17,184 nucleotides of DNA from contig JBOGIQ010000107.1 in assembly GCA_050742535.1 (NCBI GenBank), positions 1 to 17,184 on the forward strand, read 5' to 3'. Both the position numbers and the translations under genes were made by a program. Each line of letters begins with the position of its first letter. Position 1 is the stretch's first letter. The notes beneath the pieces are model-generated. The model worked only from the letters and a program-made list of their open reading frames with translations. It had not been told where the DNA came from and made no database searches. Positions 5,150 to 12,371 of the stretch are shown here, piece after piece. This DNA is from Gp6-AA40 sp050742535. GTDB taxonomy: Bacteria; Acidobacteriota; Vicinamibacteria; Vicinamibacterales; UBA2999.

Positions 5150-8059
5150 ATGGAATTCGCGAAACCACTTCTCGCCGCGTTCGTCGCGCTGCTGCTGATC
5201 GGCACGCCCGAGCAGGGTGCCGGACCGGCAGGCACGACCGGCGCCACGGCCGGGCGCTCTCAGCCTGAACGCCCGCGCGGCCGCGTCGAACTGCCACCCG
5301 AATCACCGGGACGCGTGGTGCACGTGAAAGCCGGCGAGAACCTGCAGGCAGCGCTGGATGCCGCGGCGCCCGGCGATCGAATCACGCTCGATGCCGGCGC
5401 CACCTACAAGGGACCGTTCAGGCTGCTGCGCAAGACCGGCGACAGCTGGATCGTGATCACGTCGGCCGGCCAACTCCCGCCGCGCGGCCGGCGCGTCACG
5501 CCGCAGGACGCCTCACGGATGCCGCGCATCGTCGCCGAGGGCAACGCCGTGTTCGAGGCGATGCCCGGCGCGCACCACTACCGCCTCGTCGGTCTTCACA
5601 TCTCTCCAGCCGATGGGACCTACGTCAACACACTGGTGCAGCTGGGCGACAAGGAGCGGACGGCAGACGACCAGCCGCACCACATCGTCATCGAGCGTTC
5701 GTACCTGCACGGCGATCGAAGCAAGGGCAGCCGGCGCGGCGTGGCGCTCAACTCGCGCCACTCCGCCGTCGTCGATTCGCACCTCGCCGACTTCAAGGAG
5801 GCAGGCGCGGATTCACAGGCGATTGCCGGCTGGAACGGCGCCGGTCCGTTCAGGATCGAGAACAACTACCTCGAAGGCGCCGGCGAGAACGTGATGTTCG
5901 GCGGCGCCGACCCCACCGTGCCGCAGCTCGTGCCGGCGGACATCGAAATCCTGCGGAACCACATGGCGAAGCCGCTGCGCTGGAAAGCAGGCGACGCGGC
6001 CTACGAGGGCACTCAGTGGTCGGTCAAGAACCTGTTCGAGCTGAAGAACGCCAGGCGCGTGCTCGTCGAAGGCAACGTGCTCGAGCGGGTCTGGACGCAG
6101 GCGCAGAACGGCTTCGCCATTCTCTTCACGGTCCGCAACCAGGACGGCGGCGCGCCCTGGTCGGCCGTCGAAGACGTGACCTTCGTCAACAACGTCGTCC
6201 GGCACGCGGGCGGCGGCATCAACGTGCTTGGCAAGGACGACAACCATCCAAGCCAGCAGACGCGGCGCATCGAAATCCGCAACAACCTGTTTCTCGATAT
6301 CGGTGAGCCCTGGGGCGCCGGCCGGTTGTTCCAGCTGCTCGACGGGACGAGCAACATCACCATCGCGAATAACACGGCGCTGCAGACCGGCAGCATCCTG
6401 TTTGGCGGCGATCACGCGCCGCATGCGGCGTTCATCTTCCAGAACAACATCGCGCCGCACAACGAGCACGGCATCATCGGCTCGGGAACCGAACCCGGCA
6501 ACCAGACGCTGGCCCGCTACTTCCCGCGCGGCGTCGTGAGAGGCAACGTCATCGTCGGCGGCAGCGCCGGCAAATACCCGGCCGAGAATGCGTTCCCCGG
6601 TTCGCTGGACGAAGCGGGGGTTGCCCACCTGCGGCGCGGCGAGCTGCGGGCACGGGCTGGCCAGGCATCGCGCAAAGCCGGGGGTTCAGCCGGGGCAGAC
6701 GCCGGGGTAGACATGGCTCAACTGCTCCGCGCCATCGATGGCGTCCTTCAGTCGGAATCGCCGCGGCCGACGGAAGCAGCGCGCACGCCGGACGCCACGA
6801 TCGCGATCGTCGTGTTCTGGCTGTTCGTGGGGCTGCTCGTTTACGTCTACATCGGGTACCCACTCGTGGCGCTTCTCCGCGCCCGCCTTCGCCCCAGGGC
6901 GATCGCGCGCGCCGTCGAACGGCGGTATCACCCGGCAACCATTCCGTTCCCGGATCGCCGCGTCCACCCATTCGCGCCGAGGGTGTCCGTGGTGGTCGTC
7001 GCGTATAACGAGGCCTCGTCCATCGAAGCACGGATCGAGAACCTGCTCGCGCTCGATTACCCGTCGCACCAGTTGGAAATCATCGTCGGCTCGGACGGCT
7101 CGACAGACAACACCGTCGAGCTGGTGCGGCGGTACGAGTCATTTGGGGTTCGCGTTCAGGCGTTCAACCGCCGCGGCGGCAAGCCCGCGGTCCTGAATGC
7201 GCTCGTTCCCCAGGCATCCGGCGAGATCGTGCTGTTTGCCGACGCCCGGCAGCGGTTCGAACCTGCCGCACTGCGCGCGCTCATCGCCAACTTCGCGGAC
7301 CCCTCAGTTGGCGCGGTCAGCGGCGAGTTGATCCTCGAGACCGCGGAAGGCGCGGCACACGCCGGCCATGGTGCCGCGATGTACTGGCGCTACGAGAAGA
7401 TGATCCGCTCCGCCGAAAGCCGCGCCGATTCCACTGTTGGCGCCACGGGCGCGATCTACGCCATCCGCCGTTCGCTGTTCGCGCCGATTCCGGCTGACAC
7501 GCTGCTTGACGACGTGCTGATCCCGCTGCGGATCGTGCAGCGGGGATACCGCGTCGTCTTCGAGCCTGCGGCGCGCGCCTTCGACCGGACGTCGGCGACG
7601 GCTGCGCAGGAGTTCGGACGCAAGGCGCGCACGATCGCTGGGACGTTCCAGCTGTTCTCGCGCGAACGCTGGCTGTTCAATCCGCGGCGCAACAGGCTCT
7701 GGTTCGCGACGATGTCGCACAAGGGACTCCGGCTCCTGCTGCCTGTGCTGCATGCGGGGGCGTTCGCCGCCAACATCATGGCGGTCCCGATCTGGCCCTA
7801 TCAGTGGCTGCTCGGCGCGCACGCGATGTTCTACGCGGCCGCCGCTGCCGGTGCCCTTCAACGCCGCGGACCGCATCGATTGAGGCTGCTGACACTCTTC
7901 TTCACCGCGCCGTACACGCTGTGCCTGCTGTGCTGGGCGGACATCGTCGGGTTCTATCGCTTTGCGACAAAACGCCAGCCGGTGACGTGGGAGCGGCTGC
8001 CGGCGTCAATTCCGGGTGTGAGCGAGCCGCGTCCAACGCGCGGGCGCGTGGCTGCGTAA
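5150..8059 (+). CDS. Right-handed beta-helix domain fused to a membrane GT2 glycosyltransferase
   Basis: This 969-residue protein starts at ATG 5150, 2 nt after the deacetylase stop. Residues 1-28 look like a signal peptide or signal anchor (KPLLAAFVALLLIG). Residues about 50-535 form a right-handed parallel beta-helix, as in pectate-lyase-like secreted proteins: it opens with VVHVKAGENLQAALDAAAPG, and RIENNYLEGAGENVMFGG and VTFVNNVVRHAGGGINVLG lie within the repeats. A transmembrane helix follows (about 550-575, TIAIVVFWLFVGLLVYVYIG). The GT2 domain starts near 609, with VSVVVVAYNE, GSDGSTDN (Asp649), FADAR (Asp698), LDD (787-788) and RKARTIAG from 824; about three C-terminal membrane segments follow. 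The inferred topology is beta-helix in the periplasm and GT2 in the cytoplasm. The reading frame is continuous across the joint (6600-6840). An internal ATG at 6713 could give a shorter product. The beta-helix function (lyase, epimerase or binding) cannot be told from sequence alone. Confidence 0.9.
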   Translation: MEFAKPLLAAFVALLLIGTPEQGAGPAGTTGATAGRSQPERPRGRVELPPESPGRVVHVKAGENLQAALDAAAPGDRITLDAGATYKGPFRLLRKTGDSWIVITSAGQLPPRGRRVTPQDASRMPRIVAEGNAVFEAMPGAHHYRLVGLHISPADGTYVNTLVQLGDKERTADDQPHHIVIERSYLHGDRSKGSRRGVALNSRHSAVVDSHLADFKEAGADSQAIAGWNGAGPFRIENNYLEGAGENVMFGGADPTVPQLVPADIEILRNHMAKPLRWKAGDAAYEGTQWSVKNLFELKNARRVLVEGNVLERVWTQAQNGFAILFTVRNQDGGAPWSAVEDVTFVNNVVRHAGGGINVLGKDDNHPSQQTRRIEIRNNLFLDIGEPWGAGRLFQLLDGTSNITIANNTALQTGSILFGGDHAPHAAFIFQNNIAPHNEHGIIGSGTEPGNQTLARYFPRGVVRGNVIVGGSAGKYPAENAFPGSLDEAGVAHLRRGELRARAGQASRKAGGSAGADAGVDMAQLLRAIDGVLQSESPRPTEAARTPDATIAIVVFWLFVGLLVYVYIGYPLVALLRARLRPRAIARAVERRYHPATIPFPDRRVHPFAPRVSVVVVAYNEASSIEARIENLLALDYPSHQLEIIVGSDGSTDNTVELVRRYESFGVRVQAFNRRGGKPAVLNALVPQASGEIVLFADARQRFEPAALRALIANFADPSVGAVSGELILETAEGAAHAGHGAAMYWRYEKMIRSAESRADSTVGATGAIYAIRRSLFAPIPADTLLDDVLIPLRIVQRGYRVVFEPAARAFDRTSATAAQEFGRKARTIAGTFQLFSRERWLFNPRRNRLWFATMSHKGLRLLLPVLHAGAFAANIMAVPIWPYQWLLGAHAMFYAAAAAGALQRRGPHRLRLLTLFFTAPYTLCLLCWADIVGFYRFATKRQPVTWERLPASIPGVSEPRPTRGRVAA

Positions 8060-8079
8060 TTCATGCGGGTTTCAATTCC

Positions 8080-8104
8080 GTGGCGCGAACCCTTCGGGTT
8101 CGCG
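8080..8104 (+). repeat. REP-like hairpin with GTGG foot, left half of an inverted pair
   Basis: GTGG (8080-8083) is followed by perfect 9-bp arms CGCGAACCC (8084-8092) and GGGTTCGCG (8096-8104) with loop TTC. One base separates it from an oppositely oriented hairpin, so the two make a BIME-like pair. No T-run follows, so it is not a typical intrinsic terminator, although the pair could protect the 3' end of the beta-helix/GT2 transcript. Confidence 0.8.
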
Positions 8105-8105
8105 A

Positions 8106-8130
8106 GGCGAGCCTGAAAGGCTCGCCCCAC
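8106..8130 (-). repeat. REP-like hairpin with CCAC (GTGG) foot, right half of an inverted pair
   Basis: Perfect 9-bp arms GGCGAGCCT (8106-8114) and AGGCTCGCC (8118-8126) flank loop GAA, followed by CCAC at 8127-8130. It is closely related to the hairpin inside the deacetylase gene (4501-4526). Confidence 0.85.
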
Positions 8131-8177
8131 GAAATCCGCGCTACACGCATCGGTAAGATGCGCTAGGGGCCGAGTCC

Positions 8178-8543
8178 ATGGGGAGAAAGTTATTCGTTCT
8201 GGCGGTCAGCGTCACGTTAGCGATTGGCGGGCCCGCGCTTCTGCCGGAAGCGGGCAAGGCAAGCGCGCAGGTCGGAGGCTGCTCCTGCTACGCGGCCTTT
8301 GACGCCATCGACTCCGATTTACGGAACATCGGCCGCCGCTACAACCAGACAACGCTGGGAGCGTCGGGTGGAGGCTGCGCGTCGGCGTGCAACGCCTGGC
8401 GGCGCGACTGGTTCTACAACAACGCGTGCGACAACCCGACGCGCATCAATCGCGGGACGCAGGCGTCGTGGGGCTTCGAGAACGCGCAGGGCGAAACGTT
8501 CCTCGGGCCCGACACGTGGTGGTGCCCGATGCCGCCGCCCTGA
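8178..8543 (+). CDS. Small secreted Cys-rich protein of unknown function
   Basis: The 121-residue product starts at ATG 8178, with GGGG at 8165-8168 as a weak ribosome binding site. Residues 1-31 form a typical Sec signal peptide (KLFVLAVSVTLAIGGPALL, likely cleaved near ASAQ). The mature part of about 90 residues holds six cysteines in pairs or singles: CSC, CASAC, NNAC and WWC near the end. This suggests disulfide bonding outside the cytoplasm. It is rich in Asn, Trp and Gly and ends in MPPP. I do not recognise a family. A hairpin (CGCATC at 8146-8151 with GATGCG at 8157-8162) lies just upstream. It faces the next, minus-strand gene across a tandem repeat. Confidence 0.72.
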   Translation: MGRKLFVLAVSVTLAIGGPALLPEAGKASAQVGGCSCYAAFDAIDSDLRNIGRRYNQTTLGASGGGCASACNAWRRDWFYNNACDNPTRINRGTQASWGFENAQGETFLGPDTWWCPMPPP

Positions 8544-8544
8544 G

Positions 8545-8585
8545 CAGGGATCAGGGATCAGGGATCAGGGATCAGGGATCAGGGG
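8545..8585. repeat. 7-bp tandem repeat (CAGGGAT, about 6 copies)
   Basis: Five exact copies of CAGGGAT (8545-8579) and a partial sixth (8580-8585) fill the gap between two convergent stop codons. The short exact unit is prone to slippage, so copy number may vary between strains. No hairpin or T-run is present. Confidence 0.9.
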
Positions 8586-8586
8586 C

Positions 8587-10623
8587 TCAGCGCTGGGGAG
8601 ACGTTCCGGCCGCGCGTGGCTTCGCGCGCCGGAAGACATTCGTCGGCGTCTGGGTGGTCGTGGTCGGAGCCGTCGGTGTCGTCGTCGTGCTGCTCGTCGT
8701 TGACGTTCCTCCGAACCCGATCCCGTTCACGGCACCATTGCTGTTGAACAGCACGGCATGCAGCCGCAGACCGGCCGCGGCCTGCGTCGCGCTGGTGTAG
8801 AAGACCGCCCCGTTCTTCAGGTACTTCACCACGTTGTTCTCGACCTGGATTGCCAGCGTGTCCGTTGCCGCGAATCCGATCTCGGTGCGGTATGCGTTGC
8901 TCTCGCGGACCTCCGCGACACCGTTCTGGAGCCGGATGGCGTAGCTGATGTCGCCGGGCGCCGTTCCCGGACCGCCGTAACCCAATCCAACGTATCGCAG
9001 CGTCCCGGTCTCCGACGGGACGAACTGCGTCATACCGGTCCCCGACAGCGAATTCGACGAGACCGCGCTGGCGTCGGGACATCCGTCACAGCCGCCGGTC
9101 TTCACCAGGCTGGTCCCGGTCGCCGACACGTTGACCGTAAACGCCCACTGTACGGGCTCGCTCACTGACGGCGCGGTCGGAGTGGGGCTTGGCGCGGGCT
9201 CGGTTGGCGTCGGGGACGGAGTGGGTGTCGGCGACGGCGACGGAGCAGGCGCGGACGAACCGGTCATTCCCAGGAGGTGGGCCGGAATGCGCGCGATGAA
9301 CACGTCGGCGCGGCTGCCCCCCATGTTCGACGCCCAGAGGAAGTACTCGCCGGTGGGATCGATGTTTCCCTTGGGGCGCTTCGAATACGCATCGCTGCCG
9401 CCGCCCGACGCGTTCAGGTCGGTCATGTTCGGCGCCACGACGAGCACCTGCATCGATCCGTCAAGTCGGTAGCAGACGATCTCGTTCGTCCGCGACAGGC
9501 TCCAGCTTCCGGCGTTGCTGCTGCACGCCATCTGCTCACTGATGGGCACGCCAGGCTTCGAGTTGCTGTGCGCCAGGTGCCCGAGGCCCGGACCGTCCCA
9601 CGACGGCATCGCATAGACCACGAGACCGGACGCCGGGTTCATGTTCGCACTGAACTGCCAGACGCGCACGGCGTACGGATTGCCGCCCCACTTGTCGTCC
9701 TCGCCGACGATGTAGCCGTAGCCCATGTCGGAGTGTCCGGCGGCGCCGTTCTGGTCGTACAGCACCTGCTCCGCGCCGGTGTCGATATCGATGACGCGGT
9801 TGTCCTCGTTGTACTGGTTGTCGACGTTTTCCTTGATCACCAGCCAGCGGCCGCTCTTGTCGATCTGGCACTCGTCGTAGTCGCCGCGCGGCGTGTAGAA
9901 GCGGTGCTGGCGCGTATCCTCGCGGTAGACGATGCAGCCGAGGTCCTGAAAGGTGTTGGAATCCTTCACCGTGGCCGAGTGCACACGATCGTCGCCGCTC
10001 GAGTGCATCTGCCACAGATATTTCCCGCCGCCGAGAAGGCTGGTCACGTCGAAGACCGTTTCGGAGGTCTTGCTCAGGACGTCATACCGCACGAGCTGCG
10101 GGCCGGTGTTGCCGACGTAGAGGATCGACGGGCGCGTCTTGCTGAAGTACCACTGCTCGGCGGTCGAGTAGCCGAAGGAGCTGTTCGCGTCGAAGAGCGG
10201 CCCCGCGTTGCGCGTTTCGCCGGTCGTCTTGTTGTAGGTGAAGAGCGTCGGGCCGCTGCCGCCGCGGCTGCGATTGAGACCGACGACGATCAGCATCGTG
10301 TCGCTGCCGGCGTGGTTATTGATCTTGTTCCAGTAGGAGTAGCCGTAGTCCACGCAGTCCCCGCCGCTGCAATCGCTGGCGTTGGTGACGCGGATGCCCA
10401 GCGTCCCGTACGGCGCCGGAAAGGTGAAGGTGCCGCGCTGCGGGAGAAACGCCTGCGCCTGGGCGGCGGTGATGGGCGCGCGAACCGCGCTGTCGCCGGC
10501 GCTGACGACGAATCCGCCTGTGGCGCTTTGTGCGTCCGCCGAACCCGCGGCAGTGAGGACAATCAGAATCGCGCCAAGGGCGCGGCCGGCGGCTCGGACA
10601 ACGCGGGGGACTTCCTGGAACAC
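8587..10623 (-). CDS. Secreted beta-propeller-like protein with Pro/Thr linker and C-terminal beta-sandwich domain
   Basis: The 678-residue product starts at GTG (complement of 10621-10623), chosen because AAGGAGG lies 6 nt upstream; the frame stays open further upstream but without such a site. Residues 1-32 form a signal peptide (ALGAILIVLTAAGSADAQ). About 35-450 is rich in short Gly/Asp/Trp repeats (YDVLSKTSETVFDVTSLLGG, VIDIDTGAEQVLYDQNG) like a beta-propeller, with several cysteines. A linker of Pro, Ser and Thr occupies about 455-487. It is followed by a domain of about 150 residues (SLVKTGGCDGCPDASAVSS, RYVGLGYGGPGTAPGDISYA) resembling lectin-like beta-sandwiches of environmental bacteria. 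A Thr-rich stretch (about 639-660) and a basic tail end the protein. A cell-surface role in glycan binding is likely but inferred. No sortase or PEP-CTERM signal is seen. Confidence 0.82.
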   Translation of the reverse strand: MFQEVPRVVRAAGRALGAILIVLTAAGSADAQSATGGFVVSAGDSAVRAPITAAQAQAFLPQRGTFTFPAPYGTLGIRVTNASDCSGGDCVDYGYSYWNKINNHAGSDTMLIVVGLNRSRGGSGPTLFTYNKTTGETRNAGPLFDANSSFGYSTAEQWYFSKTRPSILYVGNTGPQLVRYDVLSKTSETVFDVTSLLGGGKYLWQMHSSGDDRVHSATVKDSNTFQDLGCIVYREDTRQHRFYTPRGDYDECQIDKSGRWLVIKENVDNQYNEDNRVIDIDTGAEQVLYDQNGAAGHSDMGYGYIVGEDDKWGGNPYAVRVWQFSANMNPASGLVVYAMPSWDGPGLGHLAHSNSKPGVPISEQMACSSNAGSWSLSRTNEIVCYRLDGSMQVLVVAPNMTDLNASGGGSDAYSKRPKGNIDPTGEYFLWASNMGGSRADVFIARIPAHLLGMTGSSAPAPSPSPTPTPSPTPTEPAPSPTPTAPSVSEPVQWAFTVNVSATGTSLVKTGGCDGCPDASAVSSNSLSGTGMTQFVPSETGTLRYVGLGYGGPGTAPGDISYAIRLQNGVAEVRESNAYRTEIGFAATDTLAIQVENNVVKYLKNGAVFYTSATQAAAGLRLHAVLFNSNGAVNGIGFGGTSTTSSTTTTPTAPTTTTQTPTNVFRRAKPRAAGTSPQR

Positions 10624-10629
10624 GGCACT

Positions 10630-10636
10630 CCTCCTT
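10630..10636 (-). promoter_or_regulatory. Strong Shine-Dalgarno (AAGGAGG) fixing the GTG start
   Basis: On the minus strand AAGGAGG is followed by 6 nt and then GTG at 10623. This is the best ribosome binding site in the window and rules out the upstream ATG at 10731 as the start of the propeller-like protein. Confidence 0.85.
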
Positions 10637-10926
10637 GACCGACAACTCGGACCTGCCGCGTCGGCGATGCGGCGTCCTCGCAGGACATGCGGAGGAGAGA
10701 CAGAGGGACTCCCGCTGCGCGTGCGCTCCACGAGCGCAGTGCTTCCCCGATCACCAACGGCCTGCCCCGCGCGTCCGCCCCGGGCGAGCCGTTCGAGAAA
10801 GAAATCAGATTGGGTTGGAAAGAACTGCTGGCGCGCCTGTAGGGCAATCGCGGGGCCGATCGCGGGGCGACGCGATCATCGCGAAATTCCGAGTGATTTC
10901 GCGCGTTTGTGTGCAGCGTCAGGCAG

Positions 10927-10955
10927 CCGGATGCAGATTCACATTACAAATCCGG
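10927..10955. promoter_or_regulatory. Inverted repeat, possible operator in the divergent region
   Basis: CCGGAT (10927-10932) and ATCCGG (10950-10955) flank a 17-nt spacer that is unusually AT-rich for this GC-rich DNA. Extending the arms outward to CAGCCGGAT and ATCCGGCAG keeps 8 of 9 positions. The site could bind a dimeric regulator or form a stem in RNA; no regulator gene is in the window. Confidence 0.3.
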
Positions 10956-11042
10956 CAGCGCACCGATCAGAAACGTAAGTCGCGTGCGGCGCGAAACTCA
11001 GTGAGCCACCGGTTCGCCGCCCCGGTCCGCGGAATACCTTTC

Positions 11043-11066
11043 ATTCGTCCTCCGGCGCGGACGAAT
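11043..11066. promoter_or_regulatory. Perfect 8-bp inverted repeat upstream of the GT4 gene
   Basis: ATTCGTCC (11043-11050) and GGACGAAT (11059-11066) flank an 8-nt spacer, about 165 nt before the GT4 start. It could be an operator or a leader hairpin. There is no T-run after it. Confidence 0.3.
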
Positions 11067-11231
11067 CGACGATCGAAACGGCATTGACCATCCCGCAACA
11101 GCGCTCGAGGGAGTCATCAAATTGACGATGACCTTATACGGCAGAGGTGAGTCGTCGCGATACGGACGAGTCGAACGAACCGCTCAGGTCATCTCGTTTG
11201 CACCTCGACCGATTCGGTAAGGCCCAACCGT

Positions 11232-12371
11232 ATGCACCCCGTCTCTCCTCCCCGTCTTCGCGTCGCGATCGTTGTCGCGTCGCTTCGAATTCTGGGCGGA
11301 CAGGCGGTGCAGGCCAATCGGCTGTTGAACGGCTGGGCGGGCGATCACGAGATTGACGCCTGGATCGTTCCGATCGATCCGATTCCTCCGCCGCCCTTCG
11401 ATCGGCTGCTGCGACTCAAATACGTGCGGACGATCGTCACGCAGCTATGCTACTGGCCGCTGCTGATCCGCGAGCTCCGCCGGGCAGACGTCGTTCACAT
11501 CTTCTCTGCGTCGTACTCGTCCTTTCTCCTGGCGCCTCTTCCGGCCGTGATCGTCAGCCGGTTGTTGGGCAAGCCGGTGCTGTTGAACTATCACAGCGGC
11601 GAGGCCGCGGATCACCTTCGCCGTTCATGGATCGCACGCACGACGCTGCGCCGCGCGGTCGACGTCAACGTCGTGCCCTCCGCGTACCTGCGCGATGTCT
11701 TCGCAGGCTTCGGCATCGATGCCGCCGTCGTGGTCAACACGGTCGATCGGGAGGCGTTCGCGTACCGCGTTCGCGATCTCGGCAAACGCCCGCTCACGCT
11801 GCTGTCGACGCGCAACTTCGAGCCGAACTACAACGTCGCGTGCACGCTGCGCGCGTTCGCCCGACTCCAGGCCAGCGTACCGGACGTGTCGTTGACGCTC
11901 GTCGGCAGCGGATCGCAGGCAACCGCGCTCAAAGACCTGGCACGCGCCCTCGGACTGCGCGATGTCCACTTCGCCGGTGCCGTGCCACCGGAACGAATCG
12001 CCAGCTACTACGCGTCCGCGGACGCGTATGTGCAGACGCCCGTCGTCGACAACATGCCGCTCTCGATCCTCGAAGCGTTCGCCAGCGGATTGCCGGTTGT
12101 GTCGACCGCCGTCGGCGGAGTACCAGCAATCGTGAGGGACCGCGTAGACGGCCTTCTCGCGCCCGACAACGACGCCGAGCAGGTAGGCAACCGGATCATC
12201 GAGCTGATCGAGCATCCGGACGTCGCACGCCAGCGTGCCGCGACCGCACACGCGAAGTGTGAGCAGTACGACTGGCGCACGGCGCGCGAGTCATGGCGTG
12301 CCATCTATCGAACCCTGGCACGGCCGAATCGAAAGACGGAGCATCCATTGCAGGCGCGGGAGCCCGCATGA
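11232..12371 (+). CDS. Glycosyltransferase family 4 (GT-B fold)
   Basis: The 379-residue product starts at ATG 11232 after AAGG. The N-terminal domain has LRVAIVVASLRILGGQAVQA, the acceptor-side Gly-rich loop common in GT4 enzymes. The C-terminal domain begins near residue 195 (LTLLSTRNFEPNYNV) and carries LTLVGSGSQ and VDNMPLSILEAFASGLPVVS (Asn274, Glu282), the nucleotide-sugar-binding region. It would transfer one sugar from a nucleotide donor to a lipid-linked glycan on the cytoplasmic face. It shares the family but little obvious sequence with the GT4 at 2184-3512. The TGA overlaps the heparinase ATG (ATGA at 12368-12371), so the two are translationally coupled. Confidence 0.92.
   Translation: MHPVSPPRLRVAIVVASLRILGGQAVQANRLLNGWAGDHEIDAWIVPIDPIPPPPFDRLLRLKYVRTIVTQLCYWPLLIRELRRADVVHIFSASYSSFLLAPLPAVIVSRLLGKPVLLNYHSGEAADHLRRSWIARTTLRRAVDVNVVPSAYLRDVFAGFGIDAAVVVNTVDREAFAYRVRDLGKRPLTLLSTRNFEPNYNVACTLRAFARLQASVPDVSLTLVGSGSQATALKDLARALGLRDVHFAGAVPPERIASYYASADAYVQTPVVDNMPLSILEAFASGLPVVSTAVGGVPAIVRDRVDGLLAPDNDAEQVGNRIIELIEHPDVARQRAATAHAKCEQYDWRTARESWRAIYRTLARPNRKTEHPLQAREPA

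Larger units (their letters stand above)
10624..11231. other. Divergent intergenic region with several inverted repeats
   Basis: These 608 bp separate the minus-strand propeller-like gene from the plus-strand GT4 gene and must hold promoters for both. I found no convincing gene; the open frames here are Arg-rich and lack family resemblance. Inverted repeats seen are TGCGCTC/GAGCGCA (10722-10738), CGCGAT/ATCGCG (10871-10883), CCGGAT/ATCCGG with a 17-nt AT-richer spacer (10927-10955), and ATTCGTCC/GGACGAAT (11043-11066). No clean sigma-70 -35/-10 pair is visible. AAGG at 11219-11222 is the likely ribosome binding site for the ATG at 11232. Confidence 0.6.

Noticed and set aside
8080..8130. Double hairpin as an intrinsic terminator of the beta-helix/GT2 gene
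   Set aside because: No T-run follows either hairpin, and the GTGG feet and related copies elsewhere fit REP elements better. A role in RNA stability remains possible.
8545..8585. CRISPR-like array
   Set aside because: Unit is only 7 bp with no spacers, and no cas gene is present.
9277..10638. Plus-strand open frame of 453 codons opposite the propeller-like gene
   Set aside because: The minus strand has a strong ribosome binding site, a signal peptide and domain-like repeats; the plus product is a low-complexity Val/Arg/Ala shadow.
10635..11087. Possible gene of 150 codons in the divergent spacer
   Set aside because: No ribosome binding site, Arg-rich composition and no recognisable motif; it lies where two promoters are needed.
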